64,000 nt of DNA from Melieria omissa (Eukaryota; Arthropoda; Insecta; Diptera; Ulidiidae): NCBI GenBank assembly GCA_963971225.1, contig OZ020267.1, forward strand, positions 67,236,577-67,300,576, read 5' to 3'. The notes beneath the pieces were generated by a model, which did not search any database, had not been told where the DNA came from, and was given only the letters and a program-made list of their open reading frames with translations. Both the position numbers and the translations under genes were made by a program. Positions within the stretch are counted from its first letter, which is position 1. Every line of letters starts with the position of its first letter. Positions 14,701 through 27,370 of the stretch are shown here, piece by piece.

Positions 14701-17700
14701 ACTATGTCGTTAGACATTTTGTTCGAATTAATAAAATGTGAGGAACATACTTCTTTCGTCCTATTTGATTAGACTTAAACAGTTTTGATTTGTTGCAGGT
14801 GTCGGAAAGTGTGTTCTACCATTGTTGCCTAACTCAGAGATTCACACGATTTGCTGAAATTTCAATAACATAGTCCTGAAAATTAAATGTTTCAATCAGA
14901 GGGCAGCTATCGTAACTGGGAAATGAAAGCATCTTACTCGGAAAAAGTAGTAATTCCCAAATTTAATATTGCTTCAAGCAATATTAGAACAACACTTCTC
15001 TCAACACTCAATATTCTCCGCTGGAAACCATTTGCATATGTGTGGGAAAATCAATTGAAAGTGTCATTAGAACATGAACAGTGGAGCCGAATGCAAGTTC
15101 AAGTGCAAATCCGCCGACACTACATCGTTATAGATTTTCAGTCGCCAAAATATCTGTAAGCATTGCAGCCATTTGTGCTGTTGACGACGTTTTTGTTATT
15201 GTATGCAACGTTGTCGTTGGCACGTTGTCGTCGGCGGCTGAAATTATGATTAGCATAATTAACGTGTGATTAATTATGCTGTGAGTGTGGACGGACGCGC
15301 AGACACCGGCATTTGGTTGGACTGCAGTCTGCAACGTCTGCGGCGCTTCGACTTGGTGTGTTTAGCCGCAGCTACAACTTGTCTACAACTGCAGAAGGGT
15401 TGCCGCACTGTCTGTCTGACGCCAATCAGCTGAGTTTGTGTTGTTATTACGAGCGACTTCTTGCGGTTTGTTTTGGTTTCGGTCTGCGACAAATGCTCAC
15501 AAGTGCAATTTACGCGTTGCCGATATGGCGCTCGACCGTTGTTGCTGTTGTTATTATCTTTTGTTGTTGTTTCATACATAATTTATGTCGTTGCTGGTGC
15601 GCTCATGAAGGTTTTTCCCTATGGTCGCATGCTCGATCTTTTACGCTCTTCACTGCGCGGCTTAATTGTTCACCAATGATTTGTTTACATTTTGTTTTTG
15701 GTTTTGTTGCGTTGCTGATGTTGCTGTTGCTGTTAACGGCGCGTAACAGTATCAACAGTGCCGCTTACGTCACACAAGACGCAGACTGCTACACTTGGCG
15801 GCAGTGTGCAGCATTGCTGTCATGCAACATGTGTGCAACAGCAGCGCACAATAACAACAATGCCGACGCCATACATAGTTCAATGACAGTTTTACGCACA
15901 GCCGCGTGCACACATTGTCGCAGCGCTGGTGTATTTGTGTTGCTGTGTCGGCGCATAATTAAACTTTTTCCTGTTTCTTGTCTCTTGTGCCGCACAAAAA
16001 GTCTTTGGCTTCTGCTTGCGCGCCATATGAAAATGCAAATGCACTGCCTTGCGCCTGCCAACCCCCACTCGGTTTTTTTGTTTTTACTTCTCGCAATTGT
16101 GCCCCAATAGACCACGTGCTCCACGGGCGCGCGTTCTCTCTCACTCGCACGCTTCAACGCGCTGACAATTTTGTTTAATGTTTACGTTCGGCTTTGCAGC
16201 TCCTTTTTTTACTCTGCTTATTCTTGCGGCGCTGTTGTTGTTGCTGTTGTTTTTATTGTTATTGCGGTTGCAAATTAATGCAGCGACCTTCAAAAGTGTC
16301 TGTCCAGCTGTGAATTTCCTTTTTCGTTGGCGTTTTTTTTACGTACCCTTTTGCTTTTGATTGTCAACACTGCGCTCAATGTTGTTGTTTGCTGCCACTC
16401 ATTCCCACTTGGTGCACAGACGTACACACTCACGCTCGCGCGCTCGGTCGCTTCCTTTAATTACATTTTGCTTTCCGGGTTATTGACTCGGCACTCACAC
16501 TCACACCCACGCACCGCCACCCACTGCTCCCATTACAACAACCACAGCTACGGCGCGTCATAAACGTAGTGACGGCCATAAAACATCTTCCGACCTTCTT
16601 CGCTGATGCAAGCGCCCACAGCCACCCGCGCCCCTCAACGCCACCATCACCTCCGCCAACACTACTTCGAGTCCTCAGCGTTGCCCGCTGCTTCGCACCG
16701 CTTTCATTCACAATTTGCATTACTTTTTTGTGAGTGTGTTTTTCTTTTGATCCTCCACTTTCATTCGTTGTTATTGCAATGCAATGTTTTTCGGCGCACG
16801 TCTGCTGCGTCTGCCGTGCGCTTGATGTACAAGCAATTCATTCACCCTTTTGCCGTTGCTAAAACAACAACAAACAAGGCGTGCAGGCCGAGTTGCTGCC
16901 ACCCTTGAAACGAAAAGCGGCCAGCACGATTTCGATTGTATTGAATGCTCGCGCGTTTTCGTTTTCGAGCGCAAATGGCATTAAATGCAACGGCGCAGCA
17001 GCAAGCGACATCGGTGGGGGCGCAAACGCGGCGAACACGTGCACCAAAAATTGTTTTCAATGCTTTTCGCTGACTGTCTGCCGTCGAGTGCACCCCAGCA
17101 GCAGCAGCAGCAAAGCAAAAACATCGAAAGCATAAAGAAGATGCTGTCAACCGAGTGAGTTGGCTTGCGCCGCGCTGAGAGTTGGGGTGGTGGAAGCGGT
17201 GGCAAGAGAGCCAGGAAGTGCGTCGCCATAAATCATCGCCGCCACTACTGCAGCGCGTATGCGCAATGTGCACTTTCGTTTGTCGTTGCTTGGGTTGTTG
17301 TTGCTGTTGCACACGTAAATGCTAAAAAGCATCGTCTTCGTCATGATTATCAACAACAGCATCGACTTTCTGATTACGTTGCTGCGTTCCTCAGCCATGA
17401 GCCATCGACGACGAAAGCGAATAGTGCAAACAACAACACAAAACGGCGAAGGCGGATAAGCGGCGACTCATGTCAGCACACGGCATGCACGCTGTGACTC
17501 ACCGACAACTGTGACGCACGCTGCCACAAACAGCAACCACATCTACACACTTGCTGGCGCCCTGAACTTCAAACTAAATGTGCAACATTTGAACTGCATT
17601 TTGTAAAATATTCTATGCAAAAGTTGTTAAAGCTTACATTTTTATCAAGCAATGAGTCGCACTATCTATCTATATAGCACAGCAACAACAATAAAACAGC
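5792..17700. other. Noncoding DNA upstream of taranis, middle part
   Basis: I see no gene, RNA gene or transposon with paired ends. Long runs of TTG/CAA and CTG/CAG trinucleotides, poly-T tracts and GC-rich blocks alternate. Frames up to about 265 codons exist (for example plus strand 15,313-16,110), but they read as low-complexity translation of TTG/TGC repeats without domains. The likely role is promoter, enhancer and intron sequence of taranis. Undetected noncoding exons cannot be excluded. Confidence 0.45.
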
Positions 17701-18330
17701 TAAATATGCCATCGACAAATTCAACTGAACAACAGCGACCGGAGTCGCAGCCGGAGCCTCGACCTAAAAGCGGCACACACACTCAACGCCAGCCGCCGAG
17801 CAGCGGAAAATAGCTCGTCTAACAACACGCGATGACTACAACAGCCAACAGCCAACACCGCCCGTACACTGTGTATTAAAAAAAGCCCCCAAAAACGCTG
17901 CTGACGTAGCAGCCAGAATAAACAAATTCGAAATTTCATGCAATCGCTGAAAGAAATCGCCGAAAAAGCAACTGAAGAATTAACAAAATAGAAATTTTTA
18001 AAGCAGCGCAAAGCACACAGTCGCTGCAGAAAGTATTATATGTTCGACGGACGTGAAGCGCGACGTCTAGCAGTGAAATGAAAATAGAGCGTGGGCACCA
18101 GCAGCCGAGCACAAAAAGTCGGGGAACATTTCGAATTTCGTTTCCAAGTTTAGTCGGCAGCGTACTTGTGGATTGTCAACAGATAACAACGACAGACTTG
18201 CTCGGAATATGGTTTTGAGAGCGCTGGAAATCATTCAGATCAGTGTGGTTGAGTAGGAATCATAGTGGAGAAATTGTGAAAAGAAAGTAGTTTTATTAAT
18301 AAACAAGTCCAGAGTCAAAACTGTTGAGGG
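17700..18330 (+). other. Possible 5' leader exon region of taranis
   Basis: The base composition changes to the A-rich, CAG/AGC-dotted style typical of fly 5' UTRs, with few long T runs. This is suggestive only: no convincing TATA box with a correctly spaced initiator and no unambiguous donor was found. Cap-selected RNA ends or RNA-seq junctions into the acceptor at 21,962 would decide. Confidence 0.2.
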
Positions 18331-21300
18331 TTCAATACTAAACTGGACCAATAACGAACCAAATTTAATATAGAAAAAACGTTTTTGGGTCCCTTCTATT
18401 TCTGTATATCTGCAATTGGACTTTCAAACAGGATGCTTGCTGGAAGCTCAGACTTTTTGTTTTTGACATTCGAGTTCTCTTTTCCAACATTCCCATGCAC
18501 GATCACACAACGCTCTCAGTTGTCTCACTGCCACAAACCGCAATTGGTTGCGAAGCTTTTCCGCAGGACTCAGCGGTGCATTGCACTTGGCTGTCAAACG
18601 GCCACTCAATTGCCATTTTCCGCAAACTACTTGCATCTTACAGCCGGTGCCGGAGCACTTCAGCTCTGTACATACAGATTCATATGCGCGCTTACGCTTA
18701 GCATCAGCGACGAAACCGAATGCGCTCGAAGTAGCGCAACCGAAAAGGCTGAAACGCACATGCCGCCCCAGCACACAAAGCGGAAAAGCAGCCGTCCCGT
18801 CCATACGTCCATAAAGCGATCGACGAACGAACGCGCACAGTCACGACCCTCCATGCCGTCGCAGACAAAGCAGCAGCAGAAAATGCACATGTTGCCTGGT
18901 TGCGCCGTTGCGATTGCTTGCCTGTCAGCTTGCTTGGCCGGGACTGCCTGCCTGAATGCCTTATTTCGGTTTCATTCATTTCGGTTTCATGGAAGCGCAA
19001 CGCGGCTGCCGCAGCCGGAGCTGGAGTCGCACCACCGAAAAGGGAATGACGAAAAAATATCAGATGCCAGCGTATCGCGTACAGTGTACGGGTGTGCAGC
19101 AGGGATGTGCGAGCGCACAGACTGGCGCTCGTTGTTGTTGAAATAATTTTCTAAAAATACGCTGCCATACGCAGTGCATTCATGCAGGCAGGCAAGAAAT
19201 GACAGTGTGCGGCCAGGCAGCCGACAGACAGACGCGGGCATGCAGGCAGCACCGAGTCGTGCACATTGCATGTGTTATTTGTACATTGGCGTATGTGTGT
19301 GTTCTTGCTGTTCGTTCCCTATTTTATCCAGCTTGTTTTGTAGCGGGATCGACGAAGCGACCCAAAACGCACTAACAGCCCGTCATCGAACCGGTGGTGG
19401 TGCTGGCCCTTCAATGCCGCTTGCAAGGGATGAAACGCCAGCCAAGGCTGCCACTATTCAGAATACGGAATGCGTGTGCGGCACTGACTCACCCCGAAAT
19501 GCGCATACGAAATGAATGAAAATGTGCGCCGACAAACTCCCCTGACATTAGTTTGCAGAGACAAAGACATCGCAGGCATTTGACGGTATATTTATACGCA
19601 ACGGCAGATGGCAACCCTCTTTTCCGTATAATTTCCTACATTTCTGACAATTGGGCCCGTACCAACATTAATCGCAACACCGAGAAAATCAACGGCCAGC
19701 AGATCTGTAATGCATAAAGCAGGAAAAGAACTTGTGCGTTTTTGTTGCTGTTACAGAAAGATCATTATGATCACAATGTAAATACAACGTTTATGAAACT
19801 ACAACTTATTTCTGGCAACCCTAAGTGGTACTTATGGTAGCCAGTCGGAAATCCATTTCAAACCAACAGAATTGCCTAATTGACCAACTCACTTCAATGA
19901 TTTGCCGAACATTAGTGATGAAATTTGTCAAAAAATCAGCACAACCATTTCTAAGTTCAAATACTCCCTACAGACAGTTATCAGCTATATTAAAAGTTCG
20001 ATGTCTTAAAAGTTCTCCTACCCAGTCACAACAAGTGTTGAACCCCACTTGATAGCAGTGTATCCCAACTATTTCGAAAAACAGCTCTCGTTCAAGTTAG
20101 CATCCGACAGCAGAAAAGCGTTGCCTCTAGGTTAGCGCATCTCTCAGTTTGGATCACAACAAAAACAACGACGAAATATGAGAAAGGCAATCTAGAAACG
20201 ATGGAACGCAACATCGTAAACAACGTAAATTCGTTGGTGTACATATGTATGTGTGTGTGTTATATTGCGACACACAGTCAAGGCGGCCAATATGACAGTG
20301 CCGGCACCGCACTACAAGCCAGTTACTGCGACCCAAGTGTTTTTCGGGCCGCCCGTGTATCTTCGCAACGAATTTCTCTTTATGCTTCCCATGCCATGCA
20401 CAGGCCGTACCGTGGGCACTTCCGCCCGCCTTGCTACGGCCGTGCCATCTACTCATCCGTCCGTCTGTCTGTCTGTCCGCCCGCTCATCTGTCTGTCTGT
20501 CTGGCCGACCGTCGTCGTCTGCTGTCATCGTCACCGCCATGTGCCGCGGTCGCTGTGGCATAGTACGCGCTCACAAGCATTCATTGTTCCCAACAACCCA
20601 TCAACCCAACCGAATTTTCCGCCCTGCCAGCCCGGCCTGCCGTTTCAAGCCGTTTTTGGCATTTGATATGGAATTTTCCTTGCGCAGCCAACAGCCTCGA
20701 AAGAAAGCCACGACCCGACAGTCGCTTGGTCGGTTGGTTGAGCTACGTACACATGGCCATGGAGGGGGGAATGTATATGAAAGCACGAAGAAGAAGAACC
20801 AGCAGAAAATGAACGGAAATGCAGGGAATAGGGAGAATTGTGCGCTGGTTCTCGGGCTCTTGCTAGCATTTTATTTTAAGAGGATTTTTTCTTTCAGTTG
20901 TTTTCTTTTATTTCTTTTTTTTGTTTCTGTTGCTACAGAGCGAACGTCGGTATTGCGTGTACGTCTGCCTGCCAGTGTTTCCCCCGTACCATCGGAAACG
21001 CAGCACGTTGTGGCGCTGAGCCTGAGCGGCGCTTGGTGGCGTTGGGGTTAGGTTAGAATTTTCATTTTCATTTTGCGCATTCAGGCTGAACGACGACAAT
21101 GTTTTGAGCTCCTCGTCGTTGCCGTTGTCGTCGTCGGTCTCATTTATATTGCTGACGTCCTCCTCGTCTGTGCCGTTGACATCTTGGGGCCGTCGATGAG
21201 GGTGACGGTTTTCCTCGCCCTCGCATTTTTTCTTTACTTTTCGGTTGTCGTTGCTTTTGTTGTTGTTGTGGTTGTTGTTATTGTTCTTCCTGCTGGCTCG

Positions 21301-21962
21301 CTATATGGCAACACTTGCGAGTGGAAATATTTACCGCTGATTTCTTTGACGTGCTCGGTGTCCTTTGGCGTTGGTAGATCGGGTGGGTGGCTAACTGTGG
21401 AGGCGAGTGGGTGTACGAATGGGTGGGTAGCTGGTTGATTCGTTGTATGGGCGCATTATCCATTTTCTTGATAAGTTTTTGGATTTTCCTTTTTGCCGCA
21501 ATTCGAATTTTCATTTGAGACGCGCCAACAGCAACAATAACAACAGCAACATCGTGCTAGCAAATACGTCGAGCTTGCTCACTGGCATATTTGGCCAACG
21601 TTATGGAACGGGAAAGGAGGCCAAAATTCTTGCGGCACATTATTTGGCAATCTTGGATGTTTGGTTGTTGCCCGTTTGGCTGCCGCGTGGCAACTGTGGT
21701 TGGACGTTTATTTCCAACTGAAATTGTCGACACTTCTCAATTGAGGTATCTGTTTCGGGGTTTGTATGGAAGACAATCTATTTCCTCTAATACATTTTGA
21801 GGTTAGGTATCTCTATCTGATTACAATCCCGTTATAAGGCGCCAGGTGGCAACAGCATTGAGCCAATGTGTTGCTAGTTAATGATTTACTCTAAACTTAT
21901 TGTAAATTTTTAAAAGCTAAAAGCTAACGGTTTACTATAATTGATTTTTTTCTATTTTATAG
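18331..21962 (+). other. Probable last 5' intron of taranis
   Basis: The sequence ends in a good splice acceptor: a T-rich tract, then TTTTATAG ending at 21,962, twelve bases before the taranis ATG. No paired transposon ends are seen. The open frame at 18,385-19,146 (253 codons) is overlapped by several others on both strands and has no recognisable domain. The donor side of the intron was not identified. Confidence 0.5.
20456..20502. repeat. (GTCT)n / (GTCC)n microsatellite
   Basis: Interrupted tetranucleotide run of GTCT and GTCC units in the presumed taranis intron. Confidence 0.8.
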
Positions 21963-21974
21963 GTTAATTCAGCA

Positions 21975-23405
21975 ATGGGTCTTCAAGCAACTGCCGCCAC
22001 CAAGCGGAAGCATGAGATTACCTTCGATGCAAAGGATGCCAACACATACACCAATTGCCCACCACCAATTAAGACCGGCAAATGGTCCATCAACAACAAC
22101 AACTACATTGAAGCAGTCGAAGAGCAATTAAATGGCAATATAAAGGAAGCTACTGTCGCCAGCAAAACAGTCGAAGAGTCAGTCGAAATTAGCAAACACG
22201 CAACAAGCAGTAGCGGCAACAGCAGCATCAGCATCACCAATAGTATTAACCATGGTAAAGAAGTTACTAAAGCCACAGACATCATTACACCATCTTCGTC
22301 GTCATCGGTAACAGCGCCGTCTGCGTCACTGGTAGTGGCGTCCATGATTCCTATGGCCACCGAGATGGCCGCCACAACGCCGTTGCCCCCCACCTCCACC
22401 ACACCCGTCCCTGAAGACAGCATAGCCAAGCTGGAGGAGGTCGCCGCCGTGCCCTGCTGCGAGCCGTGGACCACGGCCACTGCGGAGCCAGTCGACTGCA
22501 TTTCCAAGCTGCAAGCGGTAGCAGTGCCCAGTGACCCATGGGGAAGCATTGCCACTCGTTCGACGCTGGCCACGACACTGCTCAGTGCGGACGAGCTGGA
22601 CGACGACGATGATGACTTCGAGGATGATTACGAAGAGGAAGAGAGCATCATACCGACCTACTGTCCGCTGCGGTATCACGCTTTCCCACCACCGCCGCCA
22701 GCGACCACCTCGTCGTCGCCACTGCAACCGCCACGACTGGGCAGCTACTCGCCCGCACCGCACGGCTACGGTTCGCGGCCCAACTACTACTCGGAGCCGT
22801 TTCCGCAGCAGAACTGCTCACGCACCGGCAGCCCGCAGCACATGCGCATGCCTAGCAACGGCTTCACCCAGTGGCAGAGCGGCGCACAGCAATTCTACGT
22901 ACCGCCCGAGGCCGCCTATCCGCCGCCACAGCAGCAACAACAAACCATACGCTGCGCGGAGAACGGCAAATCGTACTTGGAGCTCGGCTGCAGCAGTCCA
23001 GCACCGAATGTGAGCAGCAGCAATGCCACTATTGTGCCGCCACCGCCACCGTTCGGCGCCATGCACGTGGCCAACGTAAATCTGGATGCACGGCACCCGT
23101 TAAAGCGCTGTTGCGAGGGGCGCGGCACGTGGTGCAATACGAACAAGAACTGCTACAAGGACATCCGCCTAAAGATACGCAACCTGTCCATGTTCAAGCT
23201 GTCGCGTTTCCGGCAGGTGTCGGAGCAGTCGCTCTACCGCTCAGTACTTATCTGCAATACACTGAAGCGCATCGACCGCGAAATCGAGGCAGAGGCCAAG
23301 GAGATGCACCAGGTAGCGGCAGCGCAGGCGGCAGCAGCACAGCAACACCAATACCACCAGCATCACCACCCGCCACTGCACTTGCAGCACCACTTAAGCC
23401 AGCAG

Positions 23406-23437
<32 letters not shown>

Positions 23438-24671
23438 CCTGGTGGCACAACAGCCGCACTCGCTGCTGCACCAGCAACATCAGGACTACTCACCTGTGAT
23501 GAACTGTGCGCGCCTAGCCAACATGGATTACCAAGTGCAGCACCAGCCGCCGCCACCGCCACCGCACCACCAACAACAGCAGCATTTTCAGCAGCAACAC
23601 GCACAGCAACTCTACCAGAGTCAGCCGGAACGTTTGGACACGCCACCGCCATACCTGAGCACGCCCGCGCATCAGCAAATGCAGCAAAAGTCCAATGGCA
23701 ACAGCTTTCTGCTGAACAATAGCAACAACAGCAACTGTGATGCGTCAACGACAGGAGTCGCAACAACGCCACTCCATCCGTATGACCACTATCCGTTCCG
23801 AGAATCGCAGTCGGGGCGTGCAACGCCGTTTCCCTGCCAGCCGCCAGTGACCTCAACGCCGCCGCCCGTTAGTATGCCGCCGCAGACGCAAGTCGCACCA
23901 GCAAACGCAGCGGCCATTAGTGCCGCCGCAACGACGCAAGCCACCACCGCCATAACGCCAGCCGCCATGGCCGCAGCCAGTGCGACTACAACGCCCGTGG
24001 CGAGCAGCACGTCCAGCGCCACTTCCTCCTGCGACAACAGCGATTCCGGCTATGCGGACGACGACTCGACGCGCTCCATCAACTGGAGCTCAGTGCTCAG
24101 CCTGTCCTCACAATCGGCGCTGGACCCGCTCAACAACAACGACCTCTTCTCGATACTGCCGCCCGCCACATCTGTGACAAACCCCGCAACAGCAGTCCCA
24201 GTGCCCGTCACAGCAACTGCCACCAATGCGGCAACGGCGAGTGGCGACAACGGCGCGCAAACGACCGCCGCGTCCACAGTGCAATCAACGACAACCACCT
24301 GCTTGTCAGCGACGAACACCAACGCCAACTCCACTGCCAGCAGCACCGGTGCCACAACGGCATGCACATCCACCACAGCCACCTTCACCACGCTCTCGAC
24401 CATGTCGTCGGCTACGCACTCGCTGACCTCCTCGTACGTGAGCAGCATGAGCTCGAACGCGGCGATAGCAGGTGCCTCGACCTGGGAGTATGGCTTCCTG
24501 GACATGGAGTTCGGCCTGGGTTCCGAGTTCACAGAGCTGGTGCCCAGCTGCAAGCTCAGCTCTGATGAGCTCTTCAAGAACGGCCTGACGCCAGTTGCGG
24601 CGGCGTCGCGCTACTCCTCGGTACACGACAACGAGCTGGAACAGCCCGCGCACATCATGGTCGGCAGTTAG
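21975..24671 (+). CDS. tara: Taranis, SERTA-domain transcriptional co-regulator
   Basis: An 898-residue protein in a single coding exon. Residues about 402-445 form a SERTA domain: a Phe-Lys-Leu-Ser-Arg-Phe core followed by SLYRSVLICNTLKRID, preceded by a Cys-rich basic segment (about 375-400). Other blocks are an N-terminal basic KRKHEITFD motif, an acidic patch (about 205-222), a poly-Gln tract (from about 476), a conserved DNSDSGYADDD...LFSILP block (about 687-730; matches the family's PHD-bromo-interacting region) and a C-terminal WEYGFLDMEFG...SSDELFK block (about 837-868). Length and block order fit Drosophila Taranis, a nuclear trithorax-group and cell-cycle/sleep regulator related to vertebrate TRIP-Br/SERTAD proteins. 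The ATG lies 12 nt after a splice acceptor, so upstream exons are noncoding or an alternative N-terminus could be spliced on. The SERTA and C-terminal blocks identify the gene firmly. Confidence 0.95.
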
Positions 24672-26686
24672 TATCAATTGTAAAGGAGCACCGCAGCGTG
24701 GGCGCTGATCAGTTGTTAGTGGTTAGGACGGGGCATAGTACGTGCAACACATGAACACATGGTGGCCTTGCTGGCAGTGGCAATGACAGATGGGAGAGAG
24801 CAAGCAATGGCGGATCTGTCAGTGGAGCGACTCAAACACAGCCACACAAGCGAGAATTTTTTGTCATTGCCTAAGTTTAAGTTGCCTGATTTTGAACTAC
24901 AAACGGCCAACAGAATATGGCATAACGTAAGCTGGCGTTCAATTGAAAATGTGGTTGAAAGATTGATTTTAAACTTTGCGATAATTTTCAACGGTCAGTA
25001 ATGAACGTTGCGCTCAGCTCAAGTTTTGTGACTGTTACGCAACAAAGTGCGACCTTTCAATTCCACTTTCGTGCGAAACCGCCAGCACATGCCTATTGTA
25101 AAACACACTTGTTTCGTTTCGTATTGTATTAAATTTAGTTAAATGCATAATTTGATAAATATAAAATTGCTCAGGTTGTGAACTCATTCAAAAACTTATC
25201 ACAAATTGTGAACAACGTGTACGAATGTAAGCAAGAGTTGCAATGTTACCGCCAGACGCTGCACTTGCAGAGCGGGGCGCTGCATTCGATTGTAGCTTTT
25301 CAAGTGGTATTCAAGAAAATCATTTTCATATTTTTCTCATGGCTCTTAATTTTTTTACGCTTTTCATTGAAAAGACGCTGCAAGCATTAAACAAATTGAT
25401 TATATTTAACACAAAGCCACATCAATTGTTGACATATTCACGATTAGATCAATTGTACCATCGATTTGTCAATATGTTAAATCGAATGTGATTAAAATTT
25501 TGTACTCTTGTCCCATTATAGTATTTGGCCAACAATTTTCACAAACTTACTTTAACTTTCTCATAATTGTCTCCAATACCACTCGCAAAGTAACAACTGA
25601 CAGGTGTCCCAAACAGTTTCGGCTGCTTCTGCTCACTAAATGCAAATGCTTGCTTAAAAATACTCGCTACAACACGTTACAAAATGTATATGCAATGTTT
25701 GCATTAATTGCAATTTTAATTCCTTCATTATGATTCTGGTTAATTGTAATCAAGTGTACATTACTTTTTCTGTAAGATTTTTGTTTTGTTCTTCAATGAA
25801 ACTAAATTATTGTATTACTAATGTTTATGCCACTCATTTAGCTAAATTCTAAACTGTACATAAGTTTGTGTGTAAATAAATCGATATAGATACGCTATAA
25901 ATAATTATACACATATGTCTTTTTTTAATACACTCTTAACGTTAGCTGCAATTAAGATTTACTGCAGATATACGCAGAAAAGATAAAACGATACATGGAT
26001 ATTGCTAAATGAAATTCAACAAAATATTGTCAAAGAAATTCAACTAAGAGAAATACAAATCCAATATGTGAATGTTAAAACGTATTTAAAGACAGTTCTA
26101 TATATTATATATTGGCATCAATTATGTTATTGTCTGTGAAACAATGACGGATTATTATTATTGCAATGATGATGATGATTATTACTATTATTAATGTAAT
26201 TGTAATTAGCCATAAGTATTAGTATTTTATTTATAAATGGAGCAAGAACAATTTAAAACAAAGTTTTATAAGCAAAATCAGATACATCAAAAAATATTGA
26301 AAGAAAAAACAAACAAAAATGAAAAACGCAAAGCAAATATATGAAAAATTTGTTTTTAACAATTACAATCAATACTCTTTTATTTCATTGGATGCCGTTT
26401 GGAGACGGCATTATGGGCAAAATATTTAACATGAACTATTAAGAAATTTGAAAATATGAAACAAAAGCTAAGATCAAAATAGGAGGCACTGAACGACAGC
26501 TGGAAGTACGACTTGAGGATTGGATTTACAATATGAAAATAAATTTCTCAGCTTAAATTACCGCATTGTGGAAAATTCACAGTTCGCAAAATTCATAAGC
26601 GATTGGATCCGCAAAGTACGACAGTAAAGCAGTTTTTTGTTAACTCTAACATTTCCACAAGCGACGTAATTCAGCGATTTGTCTCT
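24672..26686. other. Convergent 3' ends of taranis and the MBLAC1-like gene
   Basis: AT-rich, no coding potential. A plus-strand AATAAA at 25,875-25,880, about 1.2 kb after the taranis stop, is a plausible taranis polyadenylation signal; more A-rich sequence follows. On the minus strand an AATAAA complement near 26,377 could end the MBLAC1-like transcript about 300 nt after its stop. A short perfect hairpin (7-bp stem) lies at 26,392-26,411. Confidence 0.55.
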
Positions 26687-27370
26687 CTATCTATCAACCA
26701 CGCCCTCCTTAGCCGTTTCAAGCTCTTTTCGCAGCATATCCCGCATTTTCTGCGTAACCGCAAATCCCGCACCATGTCCCGGCACTATGTATTCGCACAG
26801 CTCGGCCATACGCAGCCGCTGACGCCGCTGTCCCTGCGAGTTCTCACTGCCAGCCTCCAGCCATATGGATGAGTCCGCAATGTCCTCCTCTCGCTCGAAA
26901 AGATCACCGCAAATGCCCACCACCGCACCCAGCGACGTATTTCGCACCAGCACCGAAACGCAGCTCAGCGTGTGGCCCGGCGTAGGCTGCAGAGTAACAT
27001 CGTCACCGTCCAGCTGGAACACTGCACCCTCGTTGCCGAGCCCAAAGTCGTGATACTTGTCGCCATGCGAAATGCTGTTGCTGCTCACAATGTGCCACTG
27101 CGCCTGCGGAAACAGATAGTTGCAACCGATGTGATCCGAGTGGCTGTGCGTGCAGACGACCACATGAATGTCGGCAGGCTGCAGGCCGTGCAGCTGCTGT
27201 AGTGCGTCCAGCAAGCGCGCACCATCCCAGGCGGTCATGGTGTCGACGATAATGTTGCGGCCATGACGAGTACGAATCAGCGTGCAGGTGCAGTTGGCGC
27301 GCATTACGGTCGTGTCATCCGGGTCCATGTATGAGTAGCCGGTAAACAGTACGTGCACCTCATTCTGCAT
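26687..27370 (-). CDS. MBLAC1-like metallo-beta-lactamase-fold hydrolase
   Basis: Starting at the internal ATG at 27,370 the protein has 227 residues. The zinc-binding set is complete: HSHSDH (His75, His77, Asp79, His80), PGHT (His133), GD (Asp156) and PGHG (His199). The first residues, MQNEVHVLFTGYS, match where MBLAC1 relatives begin their fold. The frame stays open 40 codons further, to an ATG at 27,490, but that stretch is lysine/asparagine-rich and looks like 5' UTR. Human MBLAC1 has been reported as a nuclease acting on histone pre-mRNA, and nematode SWIP-10 is a relative. Whether the fly protein acts on RNA is inference. It is a single-exon gene converging on taranis and diverging from the pogo-derived gene. 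Confidence 0.88.
   Translation of the reverse strand: MQNEVHVLFTGYSYMDPDDTTVMRANCTCTLIRTRHGRNIIVDTMTAWDGARLLDALQQLHGLQPADIHVVVCTHSHSDHIGCNYLFPQAQWHIVSSNSISHGDKYHDFGLGNEGAVFQLDGDDVTLQPTPGHTLSCVSVLVRNTSLGAVVGICGDLFEREEDIADSSIWLEAGSENSQGQRRQRLRMAELCEYIVPGHGAGFAVTQKMRDMLRKELETAKEGVVDR

Noticed and set aside
15313..16110. 265-codon plus-strand open frame
   Set aside because: Its translation is Leu/Cys-rich from TTG/TGC repeats, has no domain, and long frames overlap it on the other strand. Typical of stop-poor GC-mixed noncoding DNA.
18385..19146. 253-codon plus-strand open frame
   Set aside because: It is overlapped by several equally long frames on both strands, with no domain, no coherent composition, and no splice context.
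20431..21051. 206-codon plus-strand open frame
   Set aside because: It reads through a GTCT microsatellite and into TTT-rich DNA; no recognisable domain.
23248..23856. Ala/Val-rich minus-strand frame opposite taranis
   Set aside because: It is the antisense reading of CAG/GCC-rich taranis codons; the plus-strand product is clearly the real gene.
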